The translations under genes and the position numbers were made by a program. From Laspinema palackyanum D2c (GTDB lineage: Bacteria > Cyanobacteriota > Cyanobacteriia > Cyanobacteriales > Laspinemataceae), in the NCBI RefSeq assembly GCF_025370875.1, contig NZ_JAMXFD010000032.1, forward strand, positions 1 through 60,391: a stretch of DNA of 60,391 nt. Direction: 5' to 3'. Below, piece after piece: positions 45,804 to 56,308 of the stretch (the stretch's first letter is position 1; each line of letters opens with the position of its first letter). The notes beneath the pieces were generated by a model. It saw nothing but the letters and a program-made list of their open reading frames with translations. It was not told the DNA's origin and made no database searches.

Positions 45804-47639
45804 ATGACTAACAGCCCTATTACACTAGCCAAAGAAAAGAAAACCGTGAGTAAAAATGGCTCCGCGAAGGGGTCCGCACCCACCCTGAAAATTATTCCCT
45901 TGGGTGGATTGCATGAAATCGGCAAGAATACTTGCGTCTTTGAGTTTGAGGACGAAATCATCCTCGTTGATGCCGGTTTAGCCTTCCCCACCGATGGGAT
46001 GCATGGGGTGAATATCGTCCTCCCGGATATGACCTACCTCCGGGACAATCGCGATAAAATCAAAGGCATGGTCGTTACTCATGGTCATGAGGACCACATT
46101 GGCGGGATTGCCTTTCATTTAAAACAGTTTGATATTCCGGTGATTTATGGTCCCCGCTTGGCAATGAGCTTGCTGGAAGGCAAGTTAGAAGAAGCCGGAG
46201 TCAGCGATCGCACCGAACTCAGAACCGTTTCCCCTCGGGATGTGGTCCGCTTTGGTAAACATTTTGTTGTCGAATATATTCGCAATACCCACTCGATGGC
46301 GGATAGCTTTACCGTGGCGATTCATACTCCCGTCGGCATCGTGATCCACACTGGCGACTTCAAAATCGACCATACCCCCGTTGATGGCGAACAGTTCGAC
46401 TTGCAACGACTGGCGGAATATGGGGAGAAAGGGGTCCTCTGCCTGATTAGTGATTCCACCAACGCTGAAGTCCCTGGTTATACTCCATCGGAGCGATCGG
46501 TATATCCCAATCTCGATCGCGTCTTTTCTCAAGCCGAAGGTCGCATCCTAGTCACCACCTTTGCCTCCTCGGTGCATCGCCTGAATATTATTCTGGACTT
46601 GGCGAAAAAACAAGGACGCACCGTCTGCGTGGTCGGCAGGTCCATGCTCAATGTCATCGCACACGCCCGCAACCTAGGATATATTAAGTGCGAAGATAGT
46701 TTGTTTCTCCCCTTGCACGCTATTCGCTCCTTACCGGACGATAAAGTGCTAATCTTGACCACTGGCTCTCAAGGTGAACCCATGTCTGCCCTGACCCGAA
46801 TTGCCAATGGGGAACATCGCAAAATCAAAATTCGCAAGGGAGATACAGTGGTATTTTCAGCGAATCCGATTCCCGGTAATACGATTGCCGTGGTGAATAC
46901 TATCGATAAGCTGATGATCCAAGGAGCAAATGTGATATACGGACGGAATCAAGGGATTCACGTTTCCGGTCACGGTTGCCAAGAAGAGCATAAGTTGATG
47001 ATTGCCTTAACACGTCCAAAATTCTTCCTCCCGGTTCATGGCGAGCATCGGATGCTAGTGCAACACTCAAAAATCGCACAAAGCATGGGAATTCCGGCAG
47101 AAAATATGGTGATTATCAATAATGGTGATGTCGTTGGTTTAACGACAGAAAGTATCGGCATTATTGATAAAGTTCCCTCGGGAATTGAACTGGTGGATGC
47201 CTCCCGTTCTGGGGTGGTCAAGGATGAAGTGCTCAAAGAACGTCAACAGTTGGCAGCGGATGGAGTGGTTACCATTGCAGCGGCGATCGGTTGGGATGGT
47301 AAACTAGCGGCGGACACAGCAACTCACTTGCGCGGGGTGGTGTCATCCATTGAGCCGAATCTGCTGAAAAAATGGATTAGTCAAACGATTGAAGGGGTTT
47401 TGAGCGATCGCTGGTCTGAGTTCTCTCGCACCCTGGAAGATGGTACTCCCGAAGTGGACTGGATGGGGCTACAAAATCACATTGAGCGAGATATTCAACG
47501 GATGTTACGCCGGGAACTGCAAAGTAATCCGTTGTTAGTGTTCTTGATGCAAAATCCCCAAGAACCGCCGACGGTACAGGAACAACCTGCTACCACTGGA
47601 CGCCGACGCACGCGATCGACTGCGAAGGTGGCGTCTTAG
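45804..47639 (+). CDS. rnj: Ribonuclease J
   Basis: RNase J is a metallo-beta-lactamase/beta-CASP RNase with 5' exonuclease and endonuclease activity. The zinc site is THGHEDHIGG (about residue 92-101), with further ligands in IHTGDFKID, and the beta-CASP region includes GSQGEPMSALTRIA and VHGEHRM. The N-terminal 27 residues are a Lys/Ser-rich extension, and the C-terminus after QNPQEPP is basic. The 611-residue length is standard. It ends the asd-dapA-rnj group and is followed by two hairpins. Confidence 0.95.
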   Translation: MTNSPITLAKEKKTVSKNGSAKGSAPTLKIIPLGGLHEIGKNTCVFEFEDEIILVDAGLAFPTDGMHGVNIVLPDMTYLRDNRDKIKGMVVTHGHEDHIGGIAFHLKQFDIPVIYGPRLAMSLLEGKLEEAGVSDRTELRTVSPRDVVRFGKHFVVEYIRNTHSMADSFTVAIHTPVGIVIHTGDFKIDHTPVDGEQFDLQRLAEYGEKGVLCLISDSTNAEVPGYTPSERSVYPNLDRVFSQAEGRILVTTFASSVHRLNIILDLAKKQGRTVCVVGRSMLNVIAHARNLGYIKCEDSLFLPLHAIRSLPDDKVLILTTGSQGEPMSALTRIANGEHRKIKIRKGDTVVFSANPIPGNTIAVVNTIDKLMIQGANVIYGRNQGIHVSGHGCQEEHKLMIALTRPKFFLPVHGEHRMLVQHSKIAQSMGIPAENMVIINNGDVVGLTTESIGIIDKVPSGIELVDASRSGVVKDEVLKERQQLAADGVVTIAAAIGWDGKLAADTATHLRGVVSSIEPNLLKKWISQTIEGVLSDRWSEFSRTLEDGTPEVDWMGLQNHIERDIQRMLRRELQSNPLLVFLMQNPQEPPTVQEQPATTGRRRTRSTAKVAS

Positions 47640-47649
47640 TCTTAGAAAA

Positions 47650-47710
47650 AGCCCCCAGGCTCAAGCCTGGGGCTATACAAACAAAGCCCGCCTGCGCGGG
47701 CTAATTTTTT
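47650..47710 (+). terminator. Double hairpin terminator after rnj
   Basis: A first stem, AGCCCC...AGGC/GCCTGGGGCT, spans 47650-47673. A second stem, AGCCCGC/GCGGGCT (47685-47702), is followed by TAATTTTTT, as in a factor-independent terminator. Confidence 0.85.
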
Positions 47711-47752
47711 GGAGTTATATCAAATCCGATTGTAACAAGCTAGTGCTGTGGA

Positions 47753-47968
47753 TTGGAAAAAGCTCAAGTTCGTTCCTCTCGCTCCCAGCGTAACCATATT
47801 GGTCTAGCAATTCGTGCTTTCCTGCGTTTATTCATGTATTGGTTCAATACTGGCATTAGTTGGTATGAGTCTAAGCTGCAAGTTATTCGATCGGCTGTGC
47901 GCTCTTATTTGGAGGCCCCCTGGGTTACTTTTTCTCCAACTGCGTCACTCCTGGATCTGAAAGAGTGA
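47753..47968 (+). pseudogene. C-terminal remnant of a DDE transposase
   Basis: The frame encodes AQVRSSRSQRNHIGLAIRAF, then TGISWYESKLQVIRSAVRSYL. This C-terminal block is common in cyanobacterial IS4/IS701-like DDE transposases. Only about 70 residues remain, with no catalytic DDE part and no inverted repeats that I can define. Confidence 0.7.
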
Positions 47969-48029
47969 ATTAAGGTAAAGTAATGGAAAGCGCTGTTTTT
48001 AAACTCTACTGGATCCGGAGTAGCTTGCT

Positions 48030-50162
48030 ATGACCGAGGGAAATCTGCTCGAAAAAGCCAAACAGGGAGATGCCCAGGCGATCGCTGTTCTGATGAACCG
48101 CCAACTCCAACCCAAGGGCATCACGGTGAAAACTGCTCTCAAGGATGGCTGCCTACAGGTAATGTTGGAATCGCCCAAAGTGCCGAGCCAAAACGCTTTA
48201 GTTGGATGGGTGCGTAAATCGATGACAAGCTTGGGGGCTGCACCTATCAAGAAAATAAAGGTTTACGGGCGGCAGATAGGGAATGAGTTTCCGGCGTGGA
48301 GCGAAGAGTTTAACATCCCTCCACAACCCTTGTCTGTATCCGATCCAACAGACTCTCAATCCGTGAGTTCCAAAGTATCCACAACCCGAAAGCAGCTAAC
48401 TCTTGAAGAACGGGCCCGTGAAGGAGATAGTGAGGCAATCACCTTACTTTTAAACCGTGCCTTAGCAGACAACAGCATGAGGGCAAAAGCCAGCTTAACA
48501 AATAAAAAATTACAAGTGATGGTTGAGTCGGCTGAAATACCCGAGGAAACTATTGCTGTAGAATTGATAGGCAAAGAGCTTGAAAACCTAAATTTAAAAG
48601 ATATAGAAATAGTTAATATTTATGGGCGAGAATTAGGAGATGATTTTCCCGCTTGGAGTCAAAATCTCAAAATCAACCAGGAAGAAGTTTCCACTTCAAC
48701 TTCAAATAGCGAGAGCAAAATTTCATCGAATCAAGAGCGAGATAGTTCCGAAGCCAGTTTAGGGATCGATGATAAAAAAAGTGTTGCGGATAAAGAAGTT
48801 AACGATAGGAACCGTTCTCATTATGAAATAGCAGGAGTGGGAGAGAGTTTACGATTAACCCGAACTAGAGTAATTATAACTCCTAAAGGTTTAATGGGTT
48901 TTGCCAGTAAAGGGCTAAAGGGTAGTAAAGAAATCCCAATCAGTAGAATAACGGCAATTCAATTTAAGCCTGCTGGCGGTTTATTCAATGGATACATACA
49001 ATTTTCTTTGATGGGAAGCAATGAAGCAAAAGGAGGGCTGTTGGAGGCTAGTAAAGATGAAAATACAGTTATGTTTACCTCTGATCAACAGCCTAACTTT
49101 TATGAGGCAAAGCAATATATAGACAGTGTTATAGATGGTGAATCCATAGATTTTTACAGATTAAACATATTAGAAGAGCCAAATATAAATACAACAAGAA
49201 GCAACAATTTAAGTAATTCAAATCAAGAAAAAAACGCTTCTTTAAGTAATTCTATTACACCGTCTTGGAACTGTGTATATACATTTAAAAATCCTAATTC
49301 ATTGGCATGGGTGACTTCCTTAGATATTAATTATGATGGAGAGATTGTTGTAATTGGCTATCAAGACTGCACCATAAAGCTGTGGCACTTGAAAAGAAGG
49401 GAAGAAATTTGTACTTTGACAGGACACAGTAAATCTATTCGTGCAGTCACTTTCAGTCCTGACGGGAGAATGGTGGTCAGTGGTAGTGATGATAAGCAAA
49501 TCAAGATTTGGGATGTTGAAACAGGTAAAATAATTTATACTCTGACTGGGCATTCTAAAGCCGTTACAGCAGTGGCATTTAGCCCGAATGGAGAAACGTT
49601 AGTTACTGGAAGTGATGATTGCACTATCAAACTATGGAGTTTAAAAACAAAGAAAGAACAGCAGACGCTTTCCGGGCATTCTGGCTATGTACAATCAGTA
49701 GATGTTAGCCCAGATGGTGAAACGGTAGTTAGTGGCGGTTGTGACTTTAATGTAAAAATATGGAAAATAAAAGAAGGAAGAGTTTTAAATTTATCATCTC
49801 ATAAAGGTTTTATTCAATCTGTAAAAGTAAGTCCTGATGGTCAAACTATTGCGAGTGGAGGTTTTGACGATGCTATCAAACTTTGGAACTTGACCAATGG
49901 AGAACCAATACGCACACTTTCTGGGCAACCGGGGCGGAGCGAGGGTGTTCAGTGTGTTGCTTTTAGTCCTGATGGTGCGCTTCTAGCTACTGCCAGTGGA
50001 AGCCATAAAACTATTAAATTATGGGATTGGCTGAATGGAGAACTGTTCTGCACACTTTCTGATCATATAAAAGGTGTTTATGCAGTGAGTTTTACTCCTG
50101 ATAGTAAAACGTTGATTAGTGGAAGTAGGGACCAAACTATTAAGGTTTGGCAGGCTGAGTAG
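48030..50162 (+). CDS. WD40-repeat protein with duplicated N-terminal module
   Basis: The 710-residue protein has four parts. Residues about 3-97 and 123-215 are two copies of a module with LxERAxxGDxxAIxxLLNRxL, LQVMxES and YGRxxGxxFPAWS; such modules recur in cyanobacterial proteins. Residues about 270-375 resemble a PH-like DUF4429-type domain (LTRTRVIITPKGLMGF, GGLFNGYIQF). A Ser/Asn-rich linker follows, and from about 415 seven WD40 blades (SPDG...IKLW/IKIW) close a propeller. It is cytoplasmic and probably a scaffold; no enzyme signature is seen. The second half is more AT-rich than its neighbours. No partner kinase or protease gene is adjacent. Confidence 0.85.
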   Translation: MTEGNLLEKAKQGDAQAIAVLMNRQLQPKGITVKTALKDGCLQVMLESPKVPSQNALVGWVRKSMTSLGAAPIKKIKVYGRQIGNEFPAWSEEFNIPPQPLSVSDPTDSQSVSSKVSTTRKQLTLEERAREGDSEAITLLLNRALADNSMRAKASLTNKKLQVMVESAEIPEETIAVELIGKELENLNLKDIEIVNIYGRELGDDFPAWSQNLKINQEEVSTSTSNSESKISSNQERDSSEASLGIDDKKSVADKEVNDRNRSHYEIAGVGESLRLTRTRVIITPKGLMGFASKGLKGSKEIPISRITAIQFKPAGGLFNGYIQFSLMGSNEAKGGLLEASKDENTVMFTSDQQPNFYEAKQYIDSVIDGESIDFYRLNILEEPNINTTRSNNLSNSNQEKNASLSNSITPSWNCVYTFKNPNSLAWVTSLDINYDGEIVVIGYQDCTIKLWHLKRREEICTLTGHSKSIRAVTFSPDGRMVVSGSDDKQIKIWDVETGKIIYTLTGHSKAVTAVAFSPNGETLVTGSDDCTIKLWSLKTKKEQQTLSGHSGYVQSVDVSPDGETVVSGGCDFNVKIWKIKEGRVLNLSSHKGFIQSVKVSPDGQTIASGGFDDAIKLWNLTNGEPIRTLSGQPGRSEGVQCVAFSPDGALLATASGSHKTIKLWDWLNGELFCTLSDHIKGVYAVSFTPDSKTLISGSRDQTIKVWQAE

Positions 50163-50340
50163 CTCTACCCCTTTTAAATTAACTGAACACAATCACTGAG
50201 GGGGCTAAAGTCCAAGCAATCGGGAAAGAGTTCGTCCCATGATGGAACTTCCTCCAGAAAATGTCCTCGGAAATTACCGTCTCGATCGCCTCGACTGGTT
50301 GAATTGGCAGGGACGATAAATCAATCGGGGATTAATGACT

Positions 50341-50401
50341 CTAACTCTATTCTATCCCTTCAATCCGCTCCTCCACTTCTTGATACAACTAGCGCAGGCG
50401 G
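50341..50401 (-). repeat. Duplicate of the chlH 3' end
   Basis: These 61 bases match 51713-51773, which is the end of chlH plus its stop codon, with only two mismatches (50368 and 50391). Read in the chlH frame the second mismatch makes a TAG. The copies are direct repeats 1372 bases apart and bracket the HicB/PIN genes. Confidence 0.9.
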
Positions 50402-50440
50402 AAAGAATGGGGACTCAGATTCAACAAAGGTTGCTGAATT

Positions 50441-50653
50441 TTAAGCAAACAGCAACCTTCCTTTCGGTTGCGGAATCGGACGCCCTAATGCTTGCGCCGT
50501 CTCCATCCACTCCTGCATAATGACTTCTACATGGGTCAACGCTTCCTGATAGGTTGCACCATCAGCAGCACAACCGGCTAATTCCGGCACTTCCGCAATA
50601 AATGCCTCGTCCTCTTGACTCCAATACATGATAATTTCATACCGTAACATCAT
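50441..50653 (-). CDS. HicB-like antitoxin-family protein
   Basis: The 70-residue protein has the HicB/UPF0150 fold signature: YEIIMYWSQEDEAFIAEVPELAGC, then GATYQEALTHVEVIMQEWMETA. It ends in Pro/Lys-rich residues. In two-gene HicAB systems such a protein blocks the HicA RNase, but I see no hicA on either side, so it is solitary here. GGAGG lies six bases before the ATG at 50653. It lacks an added DNA-binding domain. Confidence 0.85.
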   Translation of the reverse strand: MMLRYEIIMYWSQEDEAFIAEVPELAGCAADGATYQEALTHVEVIMQEWMETAQALGRPIPQPKGRLLFA

Positions 50654-50842
50654 GATTGACCTCCGCTTTGGTCCTGAATCACAACCCCATAGACAAAAAG
50701 AGTTCTACAATTCAGTCGAGATAATAGTTTTCCTTCCGGGACAGAAAAGGGATAACTCCTCATAGTGAATCAATTGCCCTTTATGAAGTGAATAAAAAAT
50801 TTCCTTCGTTAAAACCATAGCAAAATCGCTTTTTGTTTCCTC

Positions 50843-51334
50843 CTATAAGGATCGAAGATGATTAAAGTTAATTGTATCAATTCCCATGTTGTGCAGAGAA
50901 TTCGATAATTTAAAATCGTCCGTGAGTACCAGATATTTATTTCGGGCAACTTCGATAATTCCGCAATCAGTCAACCCAAACTCCTTAAAATTATCTGCCC
51001 TTCCTACCGTTGCACTTTCAATATAAAATTCATCTAGCTTGGTGAGTCCTTGCCCCAGGATTTGCAAACATTGAGAGCGTTCTGGTTCGCGAATTTGATT
51101 GACAAGGCTATTGACTTCTGTTAGAATGTTAGGAGTAGTGACTGTCTTATTGAAATACTCTAAGACTTCTAAAATTACATCATAATCTTCGGGTAAAAAA
51201 TTTTCGGTTCTGTTAAATTTTGAAATGCGACTTCTGTTGACAGTGCCTACGCACCATAGCAAAAGGATATTAGTATCTATCAATATACCTTTGCGTTTAT
51301 AGTGTTTAAACAGTTGGCTAACATAATCGTTCAT
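50843..51334 (-). CDS. PIN-domain protein
   Basis: The 163-residue protein has the acidic residues of a PIN nuclease: DTN in ILIDTNILLLW (about residue 20), Glu in TPNILTEV, Asp in GLTDCGIIEVA and Asp in YLVLTDDFKLS. PIN domains cleave RNA and are the toxins of VapBC systems. The partner here is not a usual VapB. It overlaps by four bases the end of a 99-residue upstream gene, so they are coupled. The strand is AT-rich compared with chlH. Confidence 0.8.
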   Translation of the reverse strand: MNDYVSQLFKHYKRKGILIDTNILLLWCVGTVNRSRISKFNRTENFLPEDYDVILEVLEYFNKTVTTPNILTEVNSLVNQIREPERSQCLQILGQGLTKLDEFYIESATVGRADNFKEFGLTDCGIIEVARNKYLVLTDDFKLSNSLHNMGIDTINFNHLRSL

Positions 51335-51630
51335 ACTTCTCTAATTTTCATGGATTCTACGTTTCCCGTGTCAGCATTAATTTTAAAAATTTTATAATTC
51401 CTTTCCCATTCTTTCGTCTTTACTAAAACTTCTGGAATTAACGGATTTCTCATCGCCGATTTTGGCAAATCATATCCAATTGTAACAAACCAGTATTTTT
51501 TATCTTCTGAAAGTTCAACTTCTTCCAACCTTAAATCCTGGATGTCCAATGGGCCATTTTGACTCATCAAATCTTGCACGGAATTAAAATAATCTTGGGC
51601 AGCAATGACTGCTTTTCGCACGTCAATCAT
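51331..51630 (-). CDS. Hypothetical protein coupled to the PIN gene
   Basis: The 99-residue protein begins MIDVRKAVIAAQDYFNSVQD and has a middle stretch KKYWFVTIGYDLP and a charged, beta-rich second half (YKIFKINADTGNVESMKIREV). That pattern is loosely like a PepSY-type domain. I do not recognise a characterised family. It precedes the PIN gene with a four-base overlap, the position an antitoxin often takes. That role is only an inference from the arrangement. Confidence 0.6.
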   Translation of the reverse strand: MIDVRKAVIAAQDYFNSVQDLMSQNGPLDIQDLRLEEVELSEDKKYWFVTIGYDLPKSAMRNPLIPEVLVKTKEWERNYKIFKINADTGNVESMKIREV

Positions 51631-51718
51631 GGTAAACTCTCCAGGTTAGTGTTTTTCACTCTTACAGTTCTAGAAGGGGCAGATGCTTCCATCTGCCCCA
51701 CCCTAAATCAAACTAACT

Positions 51719-54700
51719 CTATTCTATCCCTTCAATCCGGTCCTCCACTTCTTGATACAACTCGCGCAGGCGGTCTAAATTCTCCTCACTGGTTTCCCAG
51801 TACCCGCGTCCATTGGCTTCTAGCAAGGTGGTCACCATCTTGCGGAACGAGTTCGGATTCAGGTTCAGCAGGCGTTTCTGCATCTCCTCATCCTTCATAA
51901 AGGTCTCGTTCGCTTCCTCATACACCCAGTTATCCACGGCACCGGCTGTGGCACTCCATCCCATCGTATTCACGAGGCGTTTTGAGAGTTCCCGCACTCC
52001 TTCGTATCCGTGGGAGAGCATTCCCTCATACCACTTGGGATTGAGCATCTTGGTGCGCGTATCTAAGCGGACCGTTTCCGATAGGGTTCGCACTTGGGCG
52101 TTGGCGGTGGTGGTGTCGGCGATGTATGCCGCAGGTTTCTTGCCGTCGCCGCGTAAGGTGCCGATGACTTTGGTGGGGTCGGAATCGAAGTAGTGAGAAA
52201 CGTCGGTGAGACTGATTTCCGAAGAATCCAAGTTTTGGAATGTGACATCGGCAGTTTTCAAGGAGGACTCGAAAATCTGACGGTCCTGTTCCATTGTTCC
52301 CGGATTATCCGAGGAGAAGGCAAAGGATTTACGAGTGAGATACATTTCCTGTAACTCGTTCTCGCTTTCCCAGGTGCTATTCTCAACGGCTAAGTTGACG
52401 TTAGAGGCGTAGGAACCGGAAGCGTTAGAAAAGACGCGGGTGGCGGCTTGACGCAGGTTGATTCCCATCTCTTCCGCTTGTTTCATCGCGTGTTTACGGA
52501 TGAAGTTCATTTCTAACGGTTCGTCAGCTTCGGCGGCCATTTTCACCGCTTTGTCTAACAGGTTCATTTGGTTGATGAACAAGTCGCGGAAGACGCCGGA
52601 ACAGTTAATTACTACGTCGATGCGGGGACGTCCTAATTCTTCTAAGGATAGAAGTTCCAGTTTGTTGACTCGTCCCAAGGCATCGGGAACGGGTTTGACT
52701 CCCACCATCCACATGATTTGGGCGAGGGATTCCCCATAGGTTTTGATGTTATCGGTTCCCCAGAGGACGCAGGCGATGGTTTCGGGCCATTGTCCGTTGT
52801 TTTCCCGTCGTTGTCGGTCTAACAGGCGGTCTACGACGATTTTGGCCGAGGTGACGGCTGCGGCGGTGGGGATGGATTGGGGGTCGAGGGCGTGGATGTT
52901 TTTGCCGGTGGGGAGGACATCGGGGTTCCGGATGGGGTCGCCACCGGGTCCGGGGAGGACATATTCTCCTTCTAAGGCGCGTAATAAGGCCCCGAGTTCG
53001 TTGTCGGCGCAGATTTGCTGGAGGCAGAATTCCAGGTACTCAAACAGGGGTTTGAGGTCTTCTGTGCTGACGTTGGGATAGCCCGATTGATGGAGGGATT
53101 CCACCCAGGGGGCTTTTTTGCCCATGTTGAAAAAGTTGAGTTTGGAGACTTTGGAAACTCGTCCTTCAGCATCGGTTTGTTCTTGGACGAGGGCGGCGAC
53201 GGCGGCGCGAGTGGCTTGGATAATGGCTTGTAAGAGTTCGACGTCTTCTAGGATGCCTTTATCGTTGTTGGCATAGAGTTCGTCGATGTCTCGTCCGATG
53301 CTGTTGGCGATAATCCGCAGCAGACTCTTGACGCCTTCTTCGTCGCGATCGAGGGAGGCGATGTTGACTAGGGTGGCGATCGCCTCTTCCGCAGAAGGCG
53401 GTTTCCCAATCACGTGCAACCCACAGGGTAACAACCGCGATTCGATTTCCATCAGCTTGCGGTAGACTTGACCCACCACATTATCCCGTTCCTCGGGAGT
53501 CAGTTCGATCGCATCTTTCTCCGGTAAGTTGATATCCTGATCCAAATTCACCAACCGGCATTTATCCATGATGGTGTTAACGATCGCCACTCCCCGTCCA
53601 CTCTCTTTCAGAGTTTGATAGGACCCAATCAACTCATTCAGTTCTTGCAGTCCCTTGTATAACCCCGCATTCTCTGCCGGTGGCGTCAAATAGCTAATCG
53701 TTTCGGCATAAGACCGACGTTTGGCAATGGTCGCCTCAGAAGGATTATTAGCGGCGTAATAGTAGATATTCGGAATCTTGCCAATCAAGCTATCGGGATA
53801 ACATTCCCCCGACATCCCCATCTGTTTCCCAGGCATAAATTCCAAGGACCCGTGAGTGCCAAAGTGAAGTACCGCATCGGCCCCCCAAATTTGCTCTAAA
53901 TAGGTGTAATATGCAGCAAATCCATGATGCGGACTGGCCGATCGCGAGAATAGCAACCGCATCGGGTCACCTTCATACCCAAAGGTTGGCTGAATCCCGA
54001 TAAAGACGTTTCCAAAGGACTTCCCATACACCAGCAAATTTTGTCCATCGGTGTTGAGATGTCCCGGAGGCGGTCCCCAGTTTTCTTGCAGTCGTTCGGA
54101 ATAGGGGGTGAGTTTTTCATACTCTTCCACCGACATCCGATAAGCGACATTCAATTCCGGGCTATTGTACTGCGCTTGGGCATCGTGGATGACTTCCAGC
54201 ATCAGCGCCTCAGCAGACTCAGGCAACTCCGGAAGGTCATACCCATTGCATTTGAGGGCTTTCATCACTTCATAGATGCTGCCGAACACATCCAAATAGG
54301 CAGCAGTTCCCACGTTGCCTTTATCCGGGGGGAAGCTAAAGATGGTGATCGCCAGTTTTTTATCCAGTTTCGGCTTCCGGCGCAGGGTTGCCCATTTAAT
54401 TGCCCGTTGGGTAACGGTTTCGATGCGGTCCTGGAGGGCGATCGCCTTCCCGGTAGCCCCATCCCGTCCGGATAAAATAATCGGTTCGATCGCCCCATCC
54501 AATTCTGGAATCGCAATCTGTAGGGCCACTTGAATCGGGTGTAACCCCAAATCACTATCTTGCCATTCTTCCGTCGTTTGGAACACCAACGGCAATGCCA
54601 CCATATAGGGCCGATTTAACCGTTTCAGAGACTCGATCGCCTTGGGATGGTCTTGACGGGCAGGACCTCCCACCAAAGCAAATCCGGTCAACGAAATCAC

Positions 54701-55702
54701 GGTATCCACCAACGGCAGGGGTTCGACGCCTTTCGCGCCAACATCCCAGAAATAGGCATCCACAGGTTTAGAAAAGTCTAACCCGCCAGCAAATACTGGA
54801 ATCGGGCGTGCCCCCAAGGCTTCAATTTCTTGAACCATTGCTACATAATGGGCATCATCCCCGGTCACCAGGTGGGTGCGTTGCAGCACTAACCCAATAC
54901 AGGGGGCCAGAGGGTCTTTGAGGTCATCGGAGATGTCGTCGCGGCTGTTATACCAGTTCAGATAATCTTTAACGTCATCAAACATTTTCGGGGCTAAGGG
55001 ATGCCAAACCCCCATATCCAGATAAACCACTGGATCCTGGAATTTCACCGTTTGCTGACCTTTGAAGACATATTTATCCGCCAACATCAGCAGGAAATTT
55101 TCCAGGTTTTCCGAGGACCCCCCCAACCAATATTGGAAACTCAGCATGAAGTTGCGGGCATCCTGGGCCTTGTCCATCGGTAGATATTTCAGGACTTTGG
55201 GCAAGGTTTGCAGCAACTTGAGCATTCCATCTTGGAAGGAACTCCCAGATTTTTCCTTGCGCTTTTTCATAAATTGCCCGATCGCACTCTTGGATTGACC
55301 CAATTGCGCCATCGAGAAACTGCCCATTTTATTCAGACGCATCACCTCCGGCATGGAGGGAAACACCACCGCGACATCCAGGCGATCGCGGTGGGGCTCG
55401 ACTGCGGCAGTCACTTTTTGGGCTAAATCTTCAATGAAAATTAGGGAAGCAATAAAAACATTTGCCGTGGCTAGATCCTGCTTAAAAGCCTCGTAGTTAT
55501 TCGAGTCACGCAGTTCTTCTATCAAGTAACCACTGATTTCAATGGCTAAATTTTGGTTATTTTCGTTGATTGATCGAACCGCAGACGATAAAGCACTCTG
55601 ATACTGGGCTTCTAGCACGACATAGACCACCTTCAGTAAAGAACGCCCTCTGAGTTCATCCGGGGCAATGTGTCGAATGGTGGGCTTGACGTGAGTGAAC
55701 AT
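51719..55702 (-). CDS. chlH: Magnesium chelatase subunit H
   Basis: ChlH is the porphyrin-binding subunit that, with ChlI and ChlD and ATP, inserts magnesium into protoporphyrin IX, the first committed step of chlorophyll synthesis. The 1327-residue protein has the CobN/Mg-chelatase architecture: an N-terminal DUF3479-like domain ([18 protein letters not shown]) and then the large CobN domain ([49 protein letters not shown]). It is full length. ChlI and ChlD are not in the window. A 61-bp copy of its 3' end lies 1.4 kb downstream. Confidence 0.97.
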   Translation of the reverse strand: MFTHVKPTIRHIAPDELRGRSLLKVVYVVLEAQYQSALSSAVRSINENNQNLAIEISGYLIEELRDSNNYEAFKQDLATANVFIASLIFIEDLAQKVTAAVEPHRDRLDVAVVFPSMPEVMRLNKMGSFSMAQLGQSKSAIGQFMKKRKEKSGSSFQDGMLKLLQTLPKVLKYLPMDKAQDARNFMLSFQYWLGGSSENLENFLLMLADKYVFKGQQTVKFQDPVVYLDMGVWHPLAPKMFDDVKDYLNWYNSRDDISDDLKDPLAPCIGLVLQRTHLVTGDDAHYVAMVQEIEALGARPIPVFAGGLDFSKPVDAYFWDVGAKGVEPLPLVDTVISLTGFALVGGPARQDHPKAIESLKRLNRPYMVALPLVFQTTEEWQDSDLGLHPIQVALQIAIPELDGAIEPIILSGRDGATGKAIALQDRIETVTQRAIKWATLRRKPKLDKKLAITIFSFPPDKGNVGTAAYLDVFGSIYEVMKALKCNGYDLPELPESAEALMLEVIHDAQAQYNSPELNVAYRMSVEEYEKLTPYSERLQENWGPPPGHLNTDGQNLLVYGKSFGNVFIGIQPTFGYEGDPMRLLFSRSASPHHGFAAYYTYLEQIWGADAVLHFGTHGSLEFMPGKQMGMSGECYPDSLIGKIPNIYYYAANNPSEATIAKRRSYAETISYLTPPAENAGLYKGLQELNELIGSYQTLKESGRGVAIVNTIMDKCRLVNLDQDINLPEKDAIELTPEERDNVVGQVYRKLMEIESRLLPCGLHVIGKPPSAEEAIATLVNIASLDRDEEGVKSLLRIIANSIGRDIDELYANNDKGILEDVELLQAIIQATRAAVAALVQEQTDAEGRVSKVSKLNFFNMGKKAPWVESLHQSGYPNVSTEDLKPLFEYLEFCLQQICADNELGALLRALEGEYVLPGPGGDPIRNPDVLPTGKNIHALDPQSIPTAAAVTSAKIVVDRLLDRQRRENNGQWPETIACVLWGTDNIKTYGESLAQIMWMVGVKPVPDALGRVNKLELLSLEELGRPRIDVVINCSGVFRDLFINQMNLLDKAVKMAAEADEPLEMNFIRKHAMKQAEEMGINLRQAATRVFSNASGSYASNVNLAVENSTWESENELQEMYLTRKSFAFSSDNPGTMEQDRQIFESSLKTADVTFQNLDSSEISLTDVSHYFDSDPTKVIGTLRGDGKKPAAYIADTTTANAQVRTLSETVRLDTRTKMLNPKWYEGMLSHGYEGVRELSKRLVNTMGWSATAGAVDNWVYEEANETFMKDEEMQKRLLNLNPNSFRKMVTTLLEANGRGYWETSEENLDRLRELYQEVEDRIEGIE

Positions 55703-56308
55703 GAAGTTTGGCTCCTTTTAGATGCGCGTCCAGCAATTTAGCAGATAGGTTTCGAGCGTCGAAGTTAGGGTCTAGCCCGTCCAACGCAACAGTGGCAACT
55801 GTAAGAGTTTTTACCAAAAAATGCGTCTCTCTGGGGGCTTTTAGCCCGGATCCGACACAATTCGATAAGAAACGATTGCCAATTGTGTAGTTTTGTTAAG
55901 TTTATTAGCAGGTATTTACTTTACCATGTCGGTTACAGAAATTCACAATCTTCCCAAATTTAGTAGGGTGTCGTCATGGGTTTAACAGATTGGTGATTAC
56001 TTATTACAGTAATGTAACAGGCTGAAGAAAAGTGGAGGGTGGAGTTGCCGGAAGAGACAAGAGTCTGCTGCCATGAGCATCGGGTGAAAGTGAGGTAAAA
56101 AAGCCAACGCTACAATGGGCTACAATTATCCGCTCACCCGGATCAAATCAAGGGATGGGTTATCTAGGGGCCCCCGTAATCACGACCCGGTTAATCTTTT
56201 TAAAAGAATAAACCGTCCCTAGAGCGGAAACGAAATTATTAAGATAGAATACGGACGATATCCGTCAACAACTGACGGGTAAAATTTTTCTGGTGTGGGG
56301 AAATTACC
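55703..56308. other. Divergent promoter region of chlH and repeat-protein gene
   Basis: About 600 bases with no credible gene. It must hold the leader and promoter of chlH and probably of the gene to the right. I could not identify a firm -35/-10 pair or a known operator. Confidence 0.5.

Larger units (their letters stand above)
47640..48029. other. Gap with terminator and transposase remnant
   Basis: This 390-base stretch holds the rnj terminator and a decayed transposase end; nothing else is seen before the WD40 gene. Confidence 0.6.

Noticed and set aside
50239-50319. A 26-residue frame starting MMELPPENVLGNYRL
   Set aside because: It faintly resembles the start of a protein-kinase-like gene but is too short, and no further part is found.
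50402-50842. A HicA toxin gene next to hicB
   Set aside because: No frame on either strand near 50404-50842 shows the small basic HicA fold or its conserved His.
54041-54475. A 144-codon plus-strand frame within chlH
   Set aside because: It is a shadow of the conserved chlH coding sequence on the other strand.
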